Assembly (NCBI GenBank): GCA_031269465.1
Contig: JAISZB010000373.1
Location: forward strand, 1 to 42,657
Length of the DNA stretch: 42,657 bases
Direction of reading: 5' to 3'
From: Clostridiales bacterium
GTDB taxonomy: Bacteria; Bacillota; Clostridia; Lachnospirales; WQUN01
The translations under genes and the position numbers were made by a program. The notes under the pieces are model-generated. The model worked only from the letters and a program-made list of their open reading frames with translations, did no database searches and was not told the DNA's origin. Each line of letters opens with the position of its first letter. Position 1 is the stretch's first letter. This document shows positions 8,961 to 17,094 of the stretch, one piece after another.

Positions 8961-10450
8961 GCCTTATGCCCTCCGATCTGGTTGTTGCGCTCAATGGTCG
9001 TCGCGCCATCCTCAAAGTTCATGCCTTTGAGGATGGCGTTTTTGCCGTACTTTTTCTTGATCTTCAAAATTGCTTTTTGCCGCTTTTTCTCGCGCTCAAG
9101 CCCCGAGGCTTCGGCTTCCGCCGCCTCGTAGTTCGTAAAAAGGTCAAGTTGCTCGAAAGCCGCGTCTTTTGGCACCGAGGCTTCCGGCACGACATGATTA
9201 GCCGTAATATTGACTCGTCTGACTAAAAGGCTCTTATCAACAATGCGGTCATACAGCGCCGAGGCAGCTTCAAGAATCAGCTTCGTTGAGGACGTGGGCT
9301 TTTTGAGATTCGCCGTGCCGTGAGCGTGTTTCGGAACGTCTCCGCGCCCATAATGGTCTTTGGTGACGGAACCTTTATAGCTTTTCCTCCGCTCCGGATC
9401 CTTGAGGTTTTCTATATCGTAGCCGACTGTCAGTACCATCTGGTCAGTCACAAGCCCCTTGTCCACCAAGTCAAGCACCAGCAAATCTGTCATCTCACGG
9501 ACAACAACCCGCGCCTTTTCAAAGGTATATGGCGACTGCAACACCTGACCCGAGCCAATGCTGTTAGCTCCGGGCTTGTACGCCTTTATTTCCGCAATTG
9601 TACACGGCTCCCAGCCCCATGCGTGATCTGTCAGCAATTCGGCGTTCACTCCAAACAGTTTGTATAGCAAATCCTCATCCTGCACCGAGCATCGTGCCAC
9701 ATCGCCCATTGTATAAAGCCCGTAATTCTCAAGTTTTTTTGCGTACCCTTTGCCCACGCGCCAAAAATCTGTGATTGGCCGGTGCGTCCATAATGAGCGT
9801 CGGTATGATATCTCATCAAGCTCTGCTATCCTGACGCCGTTTTTGTCTGCCGGAATATGCTTTGCTCCGATGTCCATTGCTATTTTGGCAAGATAGAGGT
9901 TCGTGCCGATTCCGGCGGTTGCGGTGATGCCGGCGGTATCCAGCACGTCAAGAATAATCTTCATTACAAGTTCCCGGGGGGAGCATTGATGGGCGCTTAG
10001 ATAATGAGTTAAATCCATGAACACCTCGTCAATAGAATAAACATGGATGTCCTCCGGGGCGACATATTTGAGATAAATCTCGTAAATTCTAGTGCTGAAA
10101 TCTATATAGTGCGCCATCTGCGGCGGTGCGACGATATAGTCCAGCGACAGTTCCGGGGAAGCTTGAAGCTCTGTACTGTTTGCGGAGGAGCCGGCAAAGG
10201 CGCGTCCGGGCGCTTTCCGAAGCCTTACGGCGTTGACCTCCTTAACTCTTTGGACGGCCTCAAACAACCTTGCCCTGCCGGAAATGCCGTGAGCTTTCAG
10301 CGCGGGCGTGACCGCAAGGCAGATCGTTTTTTCGGTTCGGCTTGCATCCGCGACAACAAGGTTTGTGGTCATCGGGTCAAGACCGCGCTCTATGCACTCA
10401 ACCGACGCATAAAACGATTTCAAGTCAATAGCCGCATACACTCTGTCCAC
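8957..10450 (-). CDS. Y-family DNA polymerase (UvrX/UmuC-like)
   Basis: A 497-residue translesion polymerase of the ImpB/MucB/SamB family. Catalytic motifs are present: AAIDLKSFYASVE with the first Asp near the N-terminus, and VYSIDEVFMDLT with the Asp-Glu pair. TAGIGTNLYLAKIAMD is the usual palm-to-fingers segment. Little-finger sequence follows, then a charged tail (EREKKRQKAILKIKKKYG). It starts with GTG 10450 downstream of an AAGGGGG-like site. Together with the overlapping yolD-like gene it forms a two-gene operon often carried by integrative elements of Bacillota. The frame is complete and all catalytic residues are present, so it is probably functional. Confidence 0.93.
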   Translation of the reverse strand: MDRVYAAIDLKSFYASVECIERGLDPMTTNLVVADASRTEKTICLAVTPALKAHGISGRARLFEAVQRVKEVNAVRLRKAPGRAFAGSSANSTELQASPELSLDYIVAPPQMAHYIDFSTRIYEIYLKYVAPEDIHVYSIDEVFMDLTHYLSAHQCSPRELVMKIILDVLDTAGITATAGIGTNLYLAKIAMDIGAKHIPADKNGVRIAELDEISYRRSLWTHRPITDFWRVGKGYAKKLENYGLYTMGDVARCSVQDEDLLYKLFGVNAELLTDHAWGWEPCTIAEIKAYKPGANSIGSGQVLQSPYTFEKARVVVREMTDLLVLDLVDKGLVTDQMVLTVGYDIENLKDPERRKSYKGSVTKDHYGRGDVPKHAHGTANLKKPTSSTKLILEAASALYDRIVDKSLLVRRVNITANHVVPEASVPKDAAFEQLDLFTNYEAAEAEASGLEREKKRQKAILKIKKKYGKNAILKGMNFEDGATTIERNNQIGGHKA

Positions 10451-10615
10451 GCGCTGGTTGCCCCCTTACCTTGTTTTTGCACACATGAATCCTACCATAT
10501 AAACTGCTTTTCATAGAAACCCCTATGAAGCTTCGCTTCACCACTAAGGATGAAAATATTAAGCCATTTGTGTGTTTGAGGCATGTACAATTGTCCATAA
10601 AATGTATTTTCGTAC

Positions 10616-10733
10616 TAAACTGCTTTTTTGGAGCTTGATTATACAGCGAGTGCAAAATGCCGATTTCGGCATTTCGCGCCATTCAATGGATAATCAAGCT
10701 CCAAAAAAGGAAACATTTGATGAAAAGCGGTAT
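10616..10733. repeat. Dispersed palindromic repeat, near-complete copy
   Basis: Arms cttttttggagcttgatta and taatcaagctccaaaaaag are complementary. The centre is aaatgccgatttcggcattt, and the right tail is aacatttgatgaaaagcgg followed by tat. It is almost the same as the copy at 30849-30982. It lies between the polymerase gene and the relaxase remnant. Confidence 0.85.
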
Positions 10734-10794
10734 AATTATAACCCAAAACTCGTAACAGGTCAATATCGGCGCCATCATCGGGAGGTGATTTTCA

Positions 10795-10824
10795 GTGGCG
10801 TCGACATTGATAAAACCGCTCCAT
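10795..10824 (+). pseudogene. First ten codons of a relaxase gene, cut by the IS200/IS605 element
   Basis: GTG 10795 follows a GGGAGGTGA ribosome binding site and reads VASTLIKPLH. Joining 10824 directly to 12575 keeps the frame and continues WVNKDKSIAQTISERTDY, the N-terminus of MobP-type relaxases. The IS therefore sits between these two parts. Confidence 0.7.
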
Positions 10825-10960
10825 TTGACAACTCCCCATGCCTAAAGGCAGGGGATTCTTGGTTCTACGTCCGTTGCCATCCCAAAACCGATAGTCTTAC
10901 ATAGACTCCCCAAGCGTGTATTCCCGTGTGTCCCACGGTATGTTGTTCTGTTCAAGCGGA
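10825..10960 (-). ncRNA. Predicted TnpB guide (omega) RNA at the IS right end
   Basis: TnpB nucleases use an RNA that spans the 3' end of tnpB and the right end of the element; the guide is the adjoining flank. The expected scaffold lies here and ends in the right-end hairpin at 10838-10858. The guide would come from the minus strand below 10825, which is the relaxase start region. This is inferred from family biology; no RNA is shown. Confidence 0.45.
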
Positions 10961-12067
10961 TAGCATCCGCAGACCTTCTTTTAGTATGTTTTGCGCCGCG
11001 TTTACGTCCCTGCCGTGATTCGCGCTGCATTGAGGACACGTCCACTTTCGCACCGACAAATCCTTTGCTTCAGCGTTTTTGTAGCCGCATTCCCCGCAAA
11101 GTTGACTGCTCGGATAGAATTTATCAACCTTAACCAACGCCTTGCGCTGCCATTCGCATTTGTATTGAAGCTGCCGCACAAATTCGCTCCACGCAACATC
11201 GTTTATCGACTTTGCCAGCTTATGATTTTTCACCATGTTTTTTACTTGCAAATCCTCAATGCAAATCACGCCATACCGTTTAACCAATTCGGCTGGCAAT
11301 TTATGCAGCATATCGCTGCGTTGATTAGAGATTTTCTCATGCAGCCTCGCGACCTTAACCCTCGCCTTGCTCCTATTTTGACTGCCCTTTGCTTTTCGGG
11401 ATAGCCGCCGCTGGAGTCTAGCGAGTTTTTTCCGCGATTTTGCCAGGCGCTTATGATTTTCAAATTCATCGCTATCCGAAGTGACTGCAAAATCGCGCAA
11501 GCCCATATCAAGCCCGACTTTTGCGTTGGCAGATTCATGCTGCAATATTTCCACATCGGTACAGCAAACTGACGCAAAATATTTCCCGCTTGGATTTTGC
11601 GAAACTGTCGCCGAAAGTATTCCGCCCTCTACTTTCTTAGATGTGCGGCATTCGACATGCCCCAATTTAGGCAATTTGATTTTTCCTTCAAATACCTGAA
11701 TGTTTTTACCTGCCGCTTTGCCTTTGTACGGCTTTTTGTTATCGTGTTTGCTTTTGAATCGTGGAAATCCAGGCTTTTCGCCTTGCTTCACTCTGCGAAA
11801 AAAGTTTTGATGCGCCGCATCCAAATTTTGTATTGAGGACTGCAACGCCGTTGCATCAACCTCTTTCAACCAAACCAACTCATTTTTCAGTTGCGTCATC
11901 TCTTTATCTTGTTCAAATCTTGATATGGATTTTTGTTCATTTTTGTATGCATCAATTCTTTGCGCAAGATAATGGTTGAATACGAAACGGCAGCAGCAAA
12001 AAGTTTTTTGCATAAGCTGCGACTGTTCGCTCAATGGGTACAATCTGAATTTACAGCACTTTTCCAT
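10952..12067 (-). CDS. tnpB: TnpB RNA-guided nuclease of the IS200/IS605 element
   Basis: This 371-residue protein has all expected TnpB parts. The RuvC residues are D187 (VGLDMGLRDFAV), E271 (ICIEDLQVKN) and D354 (HGRDVNAAQNIL). A CPxCG-like zinc ribbon uses Cys 324, 327, 344 and 347. The N-terminal part is the usual wedge and recognition region. Length is normal (about 370-400). It follows tnpA by 5 bp in the same operon, with GAGGTGA just before the ATG. TnpB cuts DNA next to a motif related to the insertion target, guided by the RNA from the right end, and helps the element persist. Since all catalytic residues are present it should be active. Confidence 0.95.
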   Translation of the reverse strand: MEKCCKFRLYPLSEQSQLMQKTFCCCRFVFNHYLAQRIDAYKNEQKSISRFEQDKEMTQLKNELVWLKEVDATALQSSIQNLDAAHQNFFRRVKQGEKPGFPRFKSKHDNKKPYKGKAAGKNIQVFEGKIKLPKLGHVECRTSKKVEGGILSATVSQNPSGKYFASVCCTDVEILQHESANAKVGLDMGLRDFAVTSDSDEFENHKRLAKSRKKLARLQRRLSRKAKGSQNRSKARVKVARLHEKISNQRSDMLHKLPAELVKRYGVICIEDLQVKNMVKNHKLAKSINDVAWSEFVRQLQYKCEWQRKALVKVDKFYPSSQLCGECGYKNAEAKDLSVRKWTCPQCSANHGRDVNAAQNILKEGLRMLSA

Positions 12068-12072
12068 TCACC

Positions 12073-12465
12073 TCACTTGAGCTTTTGATTTTCAACATAT
12101 TGCTTAATGGCCGCTAGCGGCGCGCCGCCGACAGTTGATACAAAGTATGAATTTGTCCATAGCGTCGGCAATTGACTTCTAAAAAACGGAAATTCTTGCC
12201 TTAAATGATGAGAGCTTCGTCCTTTAATCAATTTTTCAGCCTTATGAACACCAAATTGAGGGTCTATTTCAAATAGCAAATGAACATGGCCGGGCATTGT
12301 TTCCAGTTCTATGATTTCAGCTTTTATTTCGGCCCAGACTTCCCTGATTATTTCTTTAAGACGGTTCTCTACCTCCCCAACAAGAACCTTGCGCCGATAT
12401 TTCGGACGCCATACAACGTGGTATTTGCACGAATAGACTATATTGTTGTTTGATTTGCATTCCAT
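12073..12465 (-). CDS. tnpA: TnpA transposase of the IS200/IS605 element (HUH, Y1)
   Basis: A small single-strand transposase with the HUH motif in MPGHVHLLFEID and the catalytic Tyr in IKQYVENQ. The family opening NNNIVYSCKYHVVWRPKYRR is clear. I place the start at ATG 12465 (MECKSNNN), where family members begin; an in-frame ATG at 12486 adds seven residues. Neither has a strong ribosome binding site. It cuts and joins the two hairpin ends of the element as single-stranded circles. The frame is intact. Confidence 0.93.
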   Translation of the reverse strand: MECKSNNNIVYSCKYHVVWRPKYRRKVLVGEVENRLKEIIREVWAEIKAEIIELETMPGHVHLLFEIDPQFGVHKAEKLIKGRSSHHLRQEFPFFRSQLPTLWTNSYFVSTVGGAPLAAIKQYVENQKLK

Positions 12466-12574
12466 GCTGACATTACATAACGCCATTCTGTATAATGCAA
12501 TAGATAGTTTGAATTTTCTCCGAAAATTCGCGACTTATATCCCCATAGCTAAAGCAAGGGGCTTTACGGCGCAT

Positions 12575-12770
12575 TGGGTAAACAAGGATAAGTCCATTGC
12601 GCAAACTATTTCTGAGCGCACAGACTACATTAAAAACCCCGACAAAACTACAGACAATACAATAGCCGTCAGCGCGGCATATATAAAGAATCCCGGCAAG
12701 ACGCGGGCGGTGAGCTTGTGAAGGGATAAGCCTGTGACCCGCGCTCGTTGAACTTCGGGTGCAGCCGGCC
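12575..12770 (+). pseudogene. Relaxase N-terminal fragment, frameshifted
   Basis: Reads WVNKDKSIAQTISERTDY then IKNPDKT, typical of the first 50 residues of MobP/VirD2-like relaxases of integrative elements. About 60 bp later a second IKNPGKT appears. The expected GGELVKG and ACDPRSLNFG then follow in another frame with an in-frame stop. The catalytic region is absent, and near 12760 the sequence switches to serine recombinase. The first codons lie across the IS at 10795. Confidence 0.7.
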
Positions 12771-13110
12771 GAGTTGCAACGCTTTCTCGACAAGTACGAG
12801 CAGGACAGTCAGAGCGCGGTGCGGTTCTTAGCGTACGAAAAAGTACCCGGACTTTGACGAACTTACCGCGCAAATGTTGCACGGATTTGTTGACTGGGTT
12901 TACATTCACGAAGCGGATAAACAAGCGGCGAACGTCAGCAGCAAATCGACATTCACCTAAACTTTATCGGGCAATTCGTAGCGCAGAGCGAACCTGCTCC
13001 CGAACCTACTCTGGAGGAAATCGTCGCAGCGCAAGCCGACCTTGAATGAAGATTAAAAAATCGGGTAAAGCATAAAAGGTGGCGCGATAAGAAAAAAGCT
13101 GAACGCGCCT
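12760..13110 (+). pseudogene. C-terminal part of a large serine recombinase (DUF4368 region), frameshifted
   Basis: Segments ELQRFLDKYEQDSQSAVRFL, then YPDFDELTAQMLHGFVDWVY followed by IHEADK, then DIHLNFIGQFVAQSEPAPEP and RWRDKKKAERAYRDR match the tail of Tn4451/TndX-type recombinases, but they are spread over more than one frame. The usual basic C-terminus is present. The catalytic half is missing here; a possible N-terminal stub lies at 5201-5240 on the same strand. Confidence 0.72.
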
Positions 13111-13150
13111 ATCGCGACCGCGTAATCTTTTCCCCTCAGGCAGCCCCGAG

Positions 13151-13206
13151 CCGAGCGCAGACAAAACGGAGTGTATTGACGAAAGGCGGTGTGCTCCGTT
13201 TTTGTG
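13151..13206 (+). terminator. Hairpin with acaaaacggag/ctccgtttttgt arms
   Basis: Arms of about 11-12 bp flank a 22-nt loop, with a T-run inside the right arm. It sits just after the recombinase remnant and may end that transcript or begin the structured leader that follows. Confidence 0.45.
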
Positions 13207-13345
13207 TTTCGCGAAGCGAAACAGCGGCGGCGTAAGCCGCCGTAAGCTCTCCGCAGGAGCCCACTGCACATTGCCGCGTAGCGGAATGTGTATGAGTGAG
13301 TCACACACTCCCGACGGGAGGGTGTGAAAACGCGTCCAACCCCAC
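13206..13345 (+). ncRNA. Array of five small hairpins, possible structured leader RNA
   Basis: Successive stems with tiny loops: 13206-13222 (gtttcgc/gcgaaac), 13225-13242 (cggcggc/gccgccg), 13246-13260 (gctct/ggagc), 13268-13287 (cattgccgc/gcggaatg) and about 13320-13345 (cacac..tccc/ggga..gtgtg). They lie 55-195 bp upstream of a small gene with a good ribosome binding site. No known riboswitch class was recognised. Confidence 0.5.
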
Positions 13346-13400
13346 GCACAGAATGCATATACCTTTTCAAAAATTATAACACAGGAGCGTGAAAAATAAT

Positions 13401-13740
13401 ATGGCAATTAAAAACACTTTCGGGCAAGCCCTCAAGATGAATTTTACCATTGTCGGCAACGAGGGATTTATACGCGGCTCTTTTGAAACGCGTTACCGAC
13501 ATAAAGAGCGGCAAAATGAAACTTACGGCAACGGCGATATCGACCAAAGTCGAACATCTGAACATTCATTTCCGGCAAAATCTTAATCCTGACGGAACAC
13601 AGGAAACTTACGGCGAAATTTTTGACAGCATACTGGCGGAGAAAAAGATTTCGGAGAAATGGCTCAAGCCGGATTCCAAACTCGTGGACGAATTGGTGTT
13701 CGATGTGAACACCGATTATTTTGAACAGAACGGCGGTTAA
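13401..13740 (+). pseudogene. Unrecognised small accessory protein, probably frameshifted
   Basis: ATG 13401 has an AGGAG site and gives MAIKNTFGQALKMNFTIVGN then EGFIRGSF. From about 13485 the better sequence continues in another frame: KSGKMKLTATAISTKVEHLN, then TQETYGEIFDSILAEKKISE, and it ends at NTDYFEQNGG before TAA at 13738. Joined, the product would be about 110 residues. I do not recognise the family. The similarity of NTFGQAL to a chorismate synthase start appears accidental because nothing else fits. Confidence 0.5.
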
Positions 13741-13769
13741 GACTACGCAGCTCTGAATAAAACGGTATT

Positions 13770-14253
13770 TTGGATAAGGAGAAATTCTATCTGAGCGACC
13801 CCGCATTCCGCAGGGCTGTTCTTGGCTATACTCCTGACTAGTGCTGTCGCTCTTAATTGCGTAACATGCTTTTAGCCTATAAAATGCCTAATTATAGCCA
13901 AATAGGACTGTAACGCAATTAGGACTGTCTGCACTAGCGTGGCGGCAATGCTGGAGAACCTTGTTTATCTTGTTTATCTTGAGCTTCTGCGACGCGGTTA
14001 TGAGACTTACGGAGGCAAAATCGGCTCTGCCGAAATAGATTTTGTCGCAACCCGACAAGAGAACAAGCTGTATGTCCAAATTGCGCAGAGGATTGACCGC
14101 AAGGAAACAGAAGCGAGTGAATACGGCAGGCTTCTCGGCATTGCCGATAATTACCCGAAATACGTCTTACGCGCTGATGAGTTCGCGGGAGGCAATTATC
14201 AAGGGATAAAAACGATGCGCATAGCGAACTTTCTTTTGAGCGGGGAGCTTTAG
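13770..14253 (+). pseudogene. C-terminal half of a DUF4143-type AAA ATPase, split by a small element
   Basis: LDKEKFYLSDPAFRRAVLGY then TPD is the start of the DUF4143 region. After a 100-bp insertion it continues VAAMLENLVYL, then ELLRRGYETYGGKIGSAEID and FVATRQENKLYVQIAQ, the nuclease-like fold with Glu and Asp typical of these proteins, and ends at FLLSGEL. Removing exactly 100 bp (for example 13838-13937) restores one frame. The 9-bp unit cttgtttat is tandemly duplicated, giving LVYLVYLEL instead of LVYLEL. The ATP-binding half is missing upstream. A GTG at 13939 could restart translation of the last 104 codons. Confidence 0.75.
13838..13937. mobile_element. 100-bp MITE-like element inside the DUF4143 gene
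   Basis: Ends are ctagtgc and gcactag. The two halves are imperfect inverted repeats over about 45 bp (ttaattgcgtaaca against tgtaacgcaattag, and internal tagcctataa against ttatagcc). It carries no gene. CTAG at both ends could be a target duplication or part of the termini. No related full-length IS is in the window. Confidence 0.75.
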
Positions 14254-14271
14254 AATCGTCAACCGCCACAG

Positions 14272-14298
14272 CCGTTCGGTCAAGCCGGACGGTTTTTT
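14272..14298 (+). terminator. Rho-independent terminator after the ATPase remnant
   Basis: An 8-bp stem (ccgttcgg/ccggacgg, one G-T pair) with loop tcaag is followed by TTTTTT, 19 bp after the stop codon. Confidence 0.85.
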
Positions 14299-14903
14299 GC
14301 TTCAGTTTACATAGCCGTCCGGCTACAAACCGGGCAAACGTCTCGACATGCCATCCGCACCCCATAATATTCAAGCATCGCCTCGATGCCTAGGCTGGGA
14401 TCCACGCAAATGAAAGCCCTCTAAGCAGCGGGCTTGATGAAGGATTCCTTCGGCCATGGCAATAAGGCCGCCGCGCTTTCGATTCCGTTCAGCCCGCCTT
14501 CATACCTATAGGCGCGGCATTCTGGCTTTTTCGCTTCAGCGAGGCTGAAATTCGATATGCCGGGAGTTTTGCGAATCTACAGCCGAGGACTATTTTTGCC
14601 TGCAAGAATTTTTTCTTCCCGCTGTACAGATTTTCACTGAAAATCAGCATATCCGCAAGCAGTTTCGGCAGCGCCGTCTCGGTATAGAGCAAGAATTTAT
14701 ACTAATATCGGCTTTGCTCGCCCAGCGCGCCATCCCGCGCCGGCCGCTGCCTGCGGGATTGGATTTGATATTATCCGGCGTCCGGCTGTTCATAATGGCC
14801 AAGAGCCAGAAGCCCGCTGCCCTTCATCTGTACGGGCTTCATCCCGAGCTGCCGCCTCGCCCGCTTGAGCGTTCTTTCCGGCATGCCTTTGGCGTTCCAT
14901 GTC
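14299..14903. other. No convincing gene
   Basis: GC-rich stretch with short overlapping open frames on both strands. None shows a family motif or a good ribosome binding site. It marks the right border of the decayed mobile region. Confidence 0.5.
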
Positions 14904-15001
14904 GATTTGCAGCCAAATGCGCCTGCTTTGAAGAGCGGTTATCCATTGACGCCTTCATAATCACTCTCCGAAATAGGAGCTGTCAAAGCGAATCAGTATA
15001 A
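14904..15001. repeat. Dispersed palindromic repeat, diverged copy
   Basis: Begins gatttgcagccaaatgcgcc and ends gcgaatcagtataaat, matching the outer ends of the repeat family; the middle is diverged. It lies just downstream of the PucR-like gene. Confidence 0.65.
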
Positions 15002-15030
15002 ATAGGCGCTTTCATATATCAGCGAAGACG

Positions 15031-15068
15031 AAAGAACACTTCCTTTTTTAGTAAAGGAAGTGTTCTTT
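15031..15068 (-). terminator. Hairpin overlapping the end of the PucR-like gene
   Basis: A perfect 16-bp stem (15031-15046 with 15053-15068, 6-nt loop). On the minus strand the first arm encodes the last residues KEHFL, and the stop codon lies in the loop. The T-run after the stem is short (TTTCGTCTT), so termination strength is uncertain. Confidence 0.7.
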
Positions 15069-16151
15069 ATATTTCATATATTTGCTTACCATGAGGGTGA
15101 TCTTGAATGTAATCGCGTCGTCGAAGGTGCGAAGATCCAACCCCGTAAGCTTCTGGAGCTTGTCGAGGCGGTAGACCAGCGTGTTGCGGTGGATGTAGAG
15201 CTGGCGGGACGTCTCGGAGACGTTCAGGTTGTTCTCGAAGAACTTGTTTACGGTCGAGAGCGTCTCGTCATCAAACTGATCCATTGATGAGATGCCGTGG
15301 AGAACCTCGGAGATGAACATTTTGCAGAGCTGGACAGGAAGCTGGTAGATGAGGCGCCCGATGCCAAGCTGCACATAATTCATGATGCTCTTGTCGGACT
15401 CGAAGATTTTGCCGACTTCCAAAGCCATTTTAGCTTCTTTGTAGGAAGAGGAGACATTCTTGAGATCTGTGACCGGAGTGCCGATTGCCACATAAACCTT
15501 GCTCATAGCTTCTGTGTTCAAAGTATCGCAGATCATGTGGGCTGTCTTCTCTATGTCTTCAGTTTCGTCCTTCTCTCTGAGTTCCTTGACCAGGATGACG
15601 TTCTTTTCATCGACTGCTGTGACGAAGTCTTTGAGCTTGGCGGGAAACATGTTCCTTACAATCTCAACTATGTTAAGATCAAGCTCCATGTCGGATTCAA
15701 TCAGGTAGACGATTCTTCGCACGTTGTTTTCAATGTGGAGCTTTTTGGCGCGGCTGTAGATGTCTACCAGGAGCAGATTGTCGAGCAGCAGATTCTTTAT
15801 GAAGTTATCCTTGTCAAAGCGTTCCTTGTATGCTATCAGGAGGTTCTGAATTTGAAAGGCCGTTATCTTTCCGATGCGGTAGGCCTCTTCGTCTTCGCCC
15901 TTGATCAGGACCACATACTCGGCCACCCCGTTCTCTATTACCTTGAAGTACTGGTATCCTTGAACGAATTGGCTCTCAGCCTGAGAAGCGAGAAAATAGT
16001 CTATGCCTTCTACTTGGCGGCTAAGCATGTCTGTTTCAGTGCTCGCGGCTACCTTGCCTTCCCTTTCAATCACGCTTATGTCTCTTCGCGTGATGTTCTT
16101 CAATCCGTCTATAGTGCTTTGAAGGATTTGGTTAGTTATCAAAATATTCAC
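15048..16151 (-). CDS. PucR/CdaR-type transcriptional regulator
   Basis: A 367-residue regulator with the C-terminal PucR-type helix-turn-helix at about 310-360: FFENNLNVSETSRQLYIHRN, then TLVYRLDKLQKLTGLDLR, the standard HTH_30 pattern. The central part resembles the GGDEF-like domain of CdaR-type regulators. The N-terminal 120 residues resemble a sugar-diacid or small-ligand sensor (EREGKVAASTETDML). It stands alone, with no metabolic operon beside it, so the regulated pathway cannot be named. Its end is embedded in a strong hairpin. Confidence 0.85.
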   Translation of the reverse strand: MNILITNQILQSTIDGLKNITRRDISVIEREGKVAASTETDMLSRQVEGIDYFLASQAESQFVQGYQYFKVIENGVAEYVVLIKGEDEEAYRIGKITAFQIQNLLIAYKERFDKDNFIKNLLLDNLLLVDIYSRAKKLHIENNVRRIVYLIESDMELDLNIVEIVRNMFPAKLKDFVTAVDEKNVILVKELREKDETEDIEKTAHMICDTLNTEAMSKVYVAIGTPVTDLKNVSSSYKEAKMALEVGKIFESDKSIMNYVQLGIGRLIYQLPVQLCKMFISEVLHGISSMDQFDDETLSTVNKFFENNLNVSETSRQLYIHRNTLVYRLDKLQKLTGLDLRTFDDAITFKITLMVSKYMKYKEHFLY

Positions 16152-16504
16152 TCCTTAGGTTTATGAAATAAACAATTTAATAGACGTCATTCTCTTGACT
16201 TGACTCCTGCGCTTAAAAAATTCATCTTAAGATTCCGGCAAGCCGCCCGGCCTCTTCAGGAGGCCGAATGAATCGGCAGGGCCTTGAGATTGCTCGGGTG
16301 CGCTGGCTAAGCGTTCGGTTTGCCCGCGCATTCGAATGCCGCTGGCTTTTTGAATCCGCACGGACTCCCTTTATTATGGAATCAAGGCAGGCAAGGAACG
16401 CTCTCTTTTGCGCAGCAACATTGCCATTCGCCTAAGCTATCGGCTATGATGCCTGCAGGGCCATTCGCGCTCAGGAGAATTGTTTGGCTGCAAAGGGCGA
16501 ACAA

Positions 16505-16560
16505 CCGATTTGCAACCAAATGCGCCTGTTTTGGAGCTTGACTATCCGCTGGCGCTGATA
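16505..16560. repeat. Dispersed palindromic repeat, left half
   Basis: gatttgcaaccaaatgcgcc then tgttttggagcttgactatcc, the left-end signature of the family; the right arm is missing. Confidence 0.65.
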
Positions 16561-16612
16561 TGAACTTGGCGAATGCAAGCCCTCCGCTTCAAAAGCCTTC
16601 AGGGCGTTAAGC

Positions 16613-16710
16613 CGATTTGCAATCAAACGCGCCTGTTTTAGATTGATTATACTTATGAGACGCTGCGCAGTCAAGCTAAAATAGGCTGTTTCATATGCAA
16701 ATCAGTATAA
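16613..16710. repeat. Dispersed palindromic repeat, diverged full-length copy
   Basis: Left end cgatttgcaatcaaacgcgcc and right end catatgcaaatcagtataa, with inner arms cctgttttagattgatta and cagtcaagctaaaataggc roughly complementary. Confidence 0.7.
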
Positions 16711-17060
16711 GCGGAGGGATGTTGAGCTGGATATGTAGGGGTTCTAAATCCAATTCGATTGAGCTTATTTTGATTATGGCGCATAGTCTTTTGATTGCTG
16801 ATTCTTGAGCTGCTGCAACACCATAGGCAACGAAAGTGATTATTGTCATTTGCGCAGCAATCGCAATTCGTCTTTATTTTAACACATAGAGCTGATGAAA
16901 AAAACAAAAAAAGCGAAAAATTTTTTTGAAAAGAAAAATCAAACGCTCTCTTTCCAGGATATACTGACTGAAGGCCTAAAAGTCTGATTTCTTTTTTACT
17001 TCAATCAAATTCTAATGAGCTTGAAACGCAAATGAAATAAATAGAATGAATCATCGCTAA

Positions 17061-17094
17061 TAACATCGCTAAAAATAACATCGCTAAAAATAAC
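17061..17094. repeat. Short tandem repeat of 15 bp
   Basis: Two perfect copies of taacatcgctaaaaa followed by taac; a diverged third unit precedes them. AT-rich intergenic DNA downstream of the PglZ-like gene. Confidence 0.8.

Larger units (their letters stand above)
10825..12574 (-). mobile_element. IS200/IS605-family insertion sequence (tnpA + tnpB)
   Basis: A complete element of about 1750 bp on the minus strand. The right-end hairpin is at 10838-10858 (CCCC and TGCC pairing with GGCA and GGGG, one bulged base). The left-end imperfect hairpin is at about 12540-12562 (ccccttgctttagctatgggg on the minus strand). There is no target duplication and no terminal inverted repeat, as expected. 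Removing it rejoins a relaxase reading frame. The boundary is uncertain by 3 bases because cat occurs at both ends. Both genes look intact, so the element may still be mobile. Confidence 0.85.

Noticed and set aside
13401..13583. Chorismate synthase fragment (NTFGQALKM)
   Set aside because: Only the first few residues are similar; the GESHG motif and everything after are absent.
15297..16166. 289-codon open frame on the plus strand opposite the PucR-like gene
   Set aside because: It mirrors the coding sequence of a clear regulator on the other strand; no family motif and no ribosome binding site.
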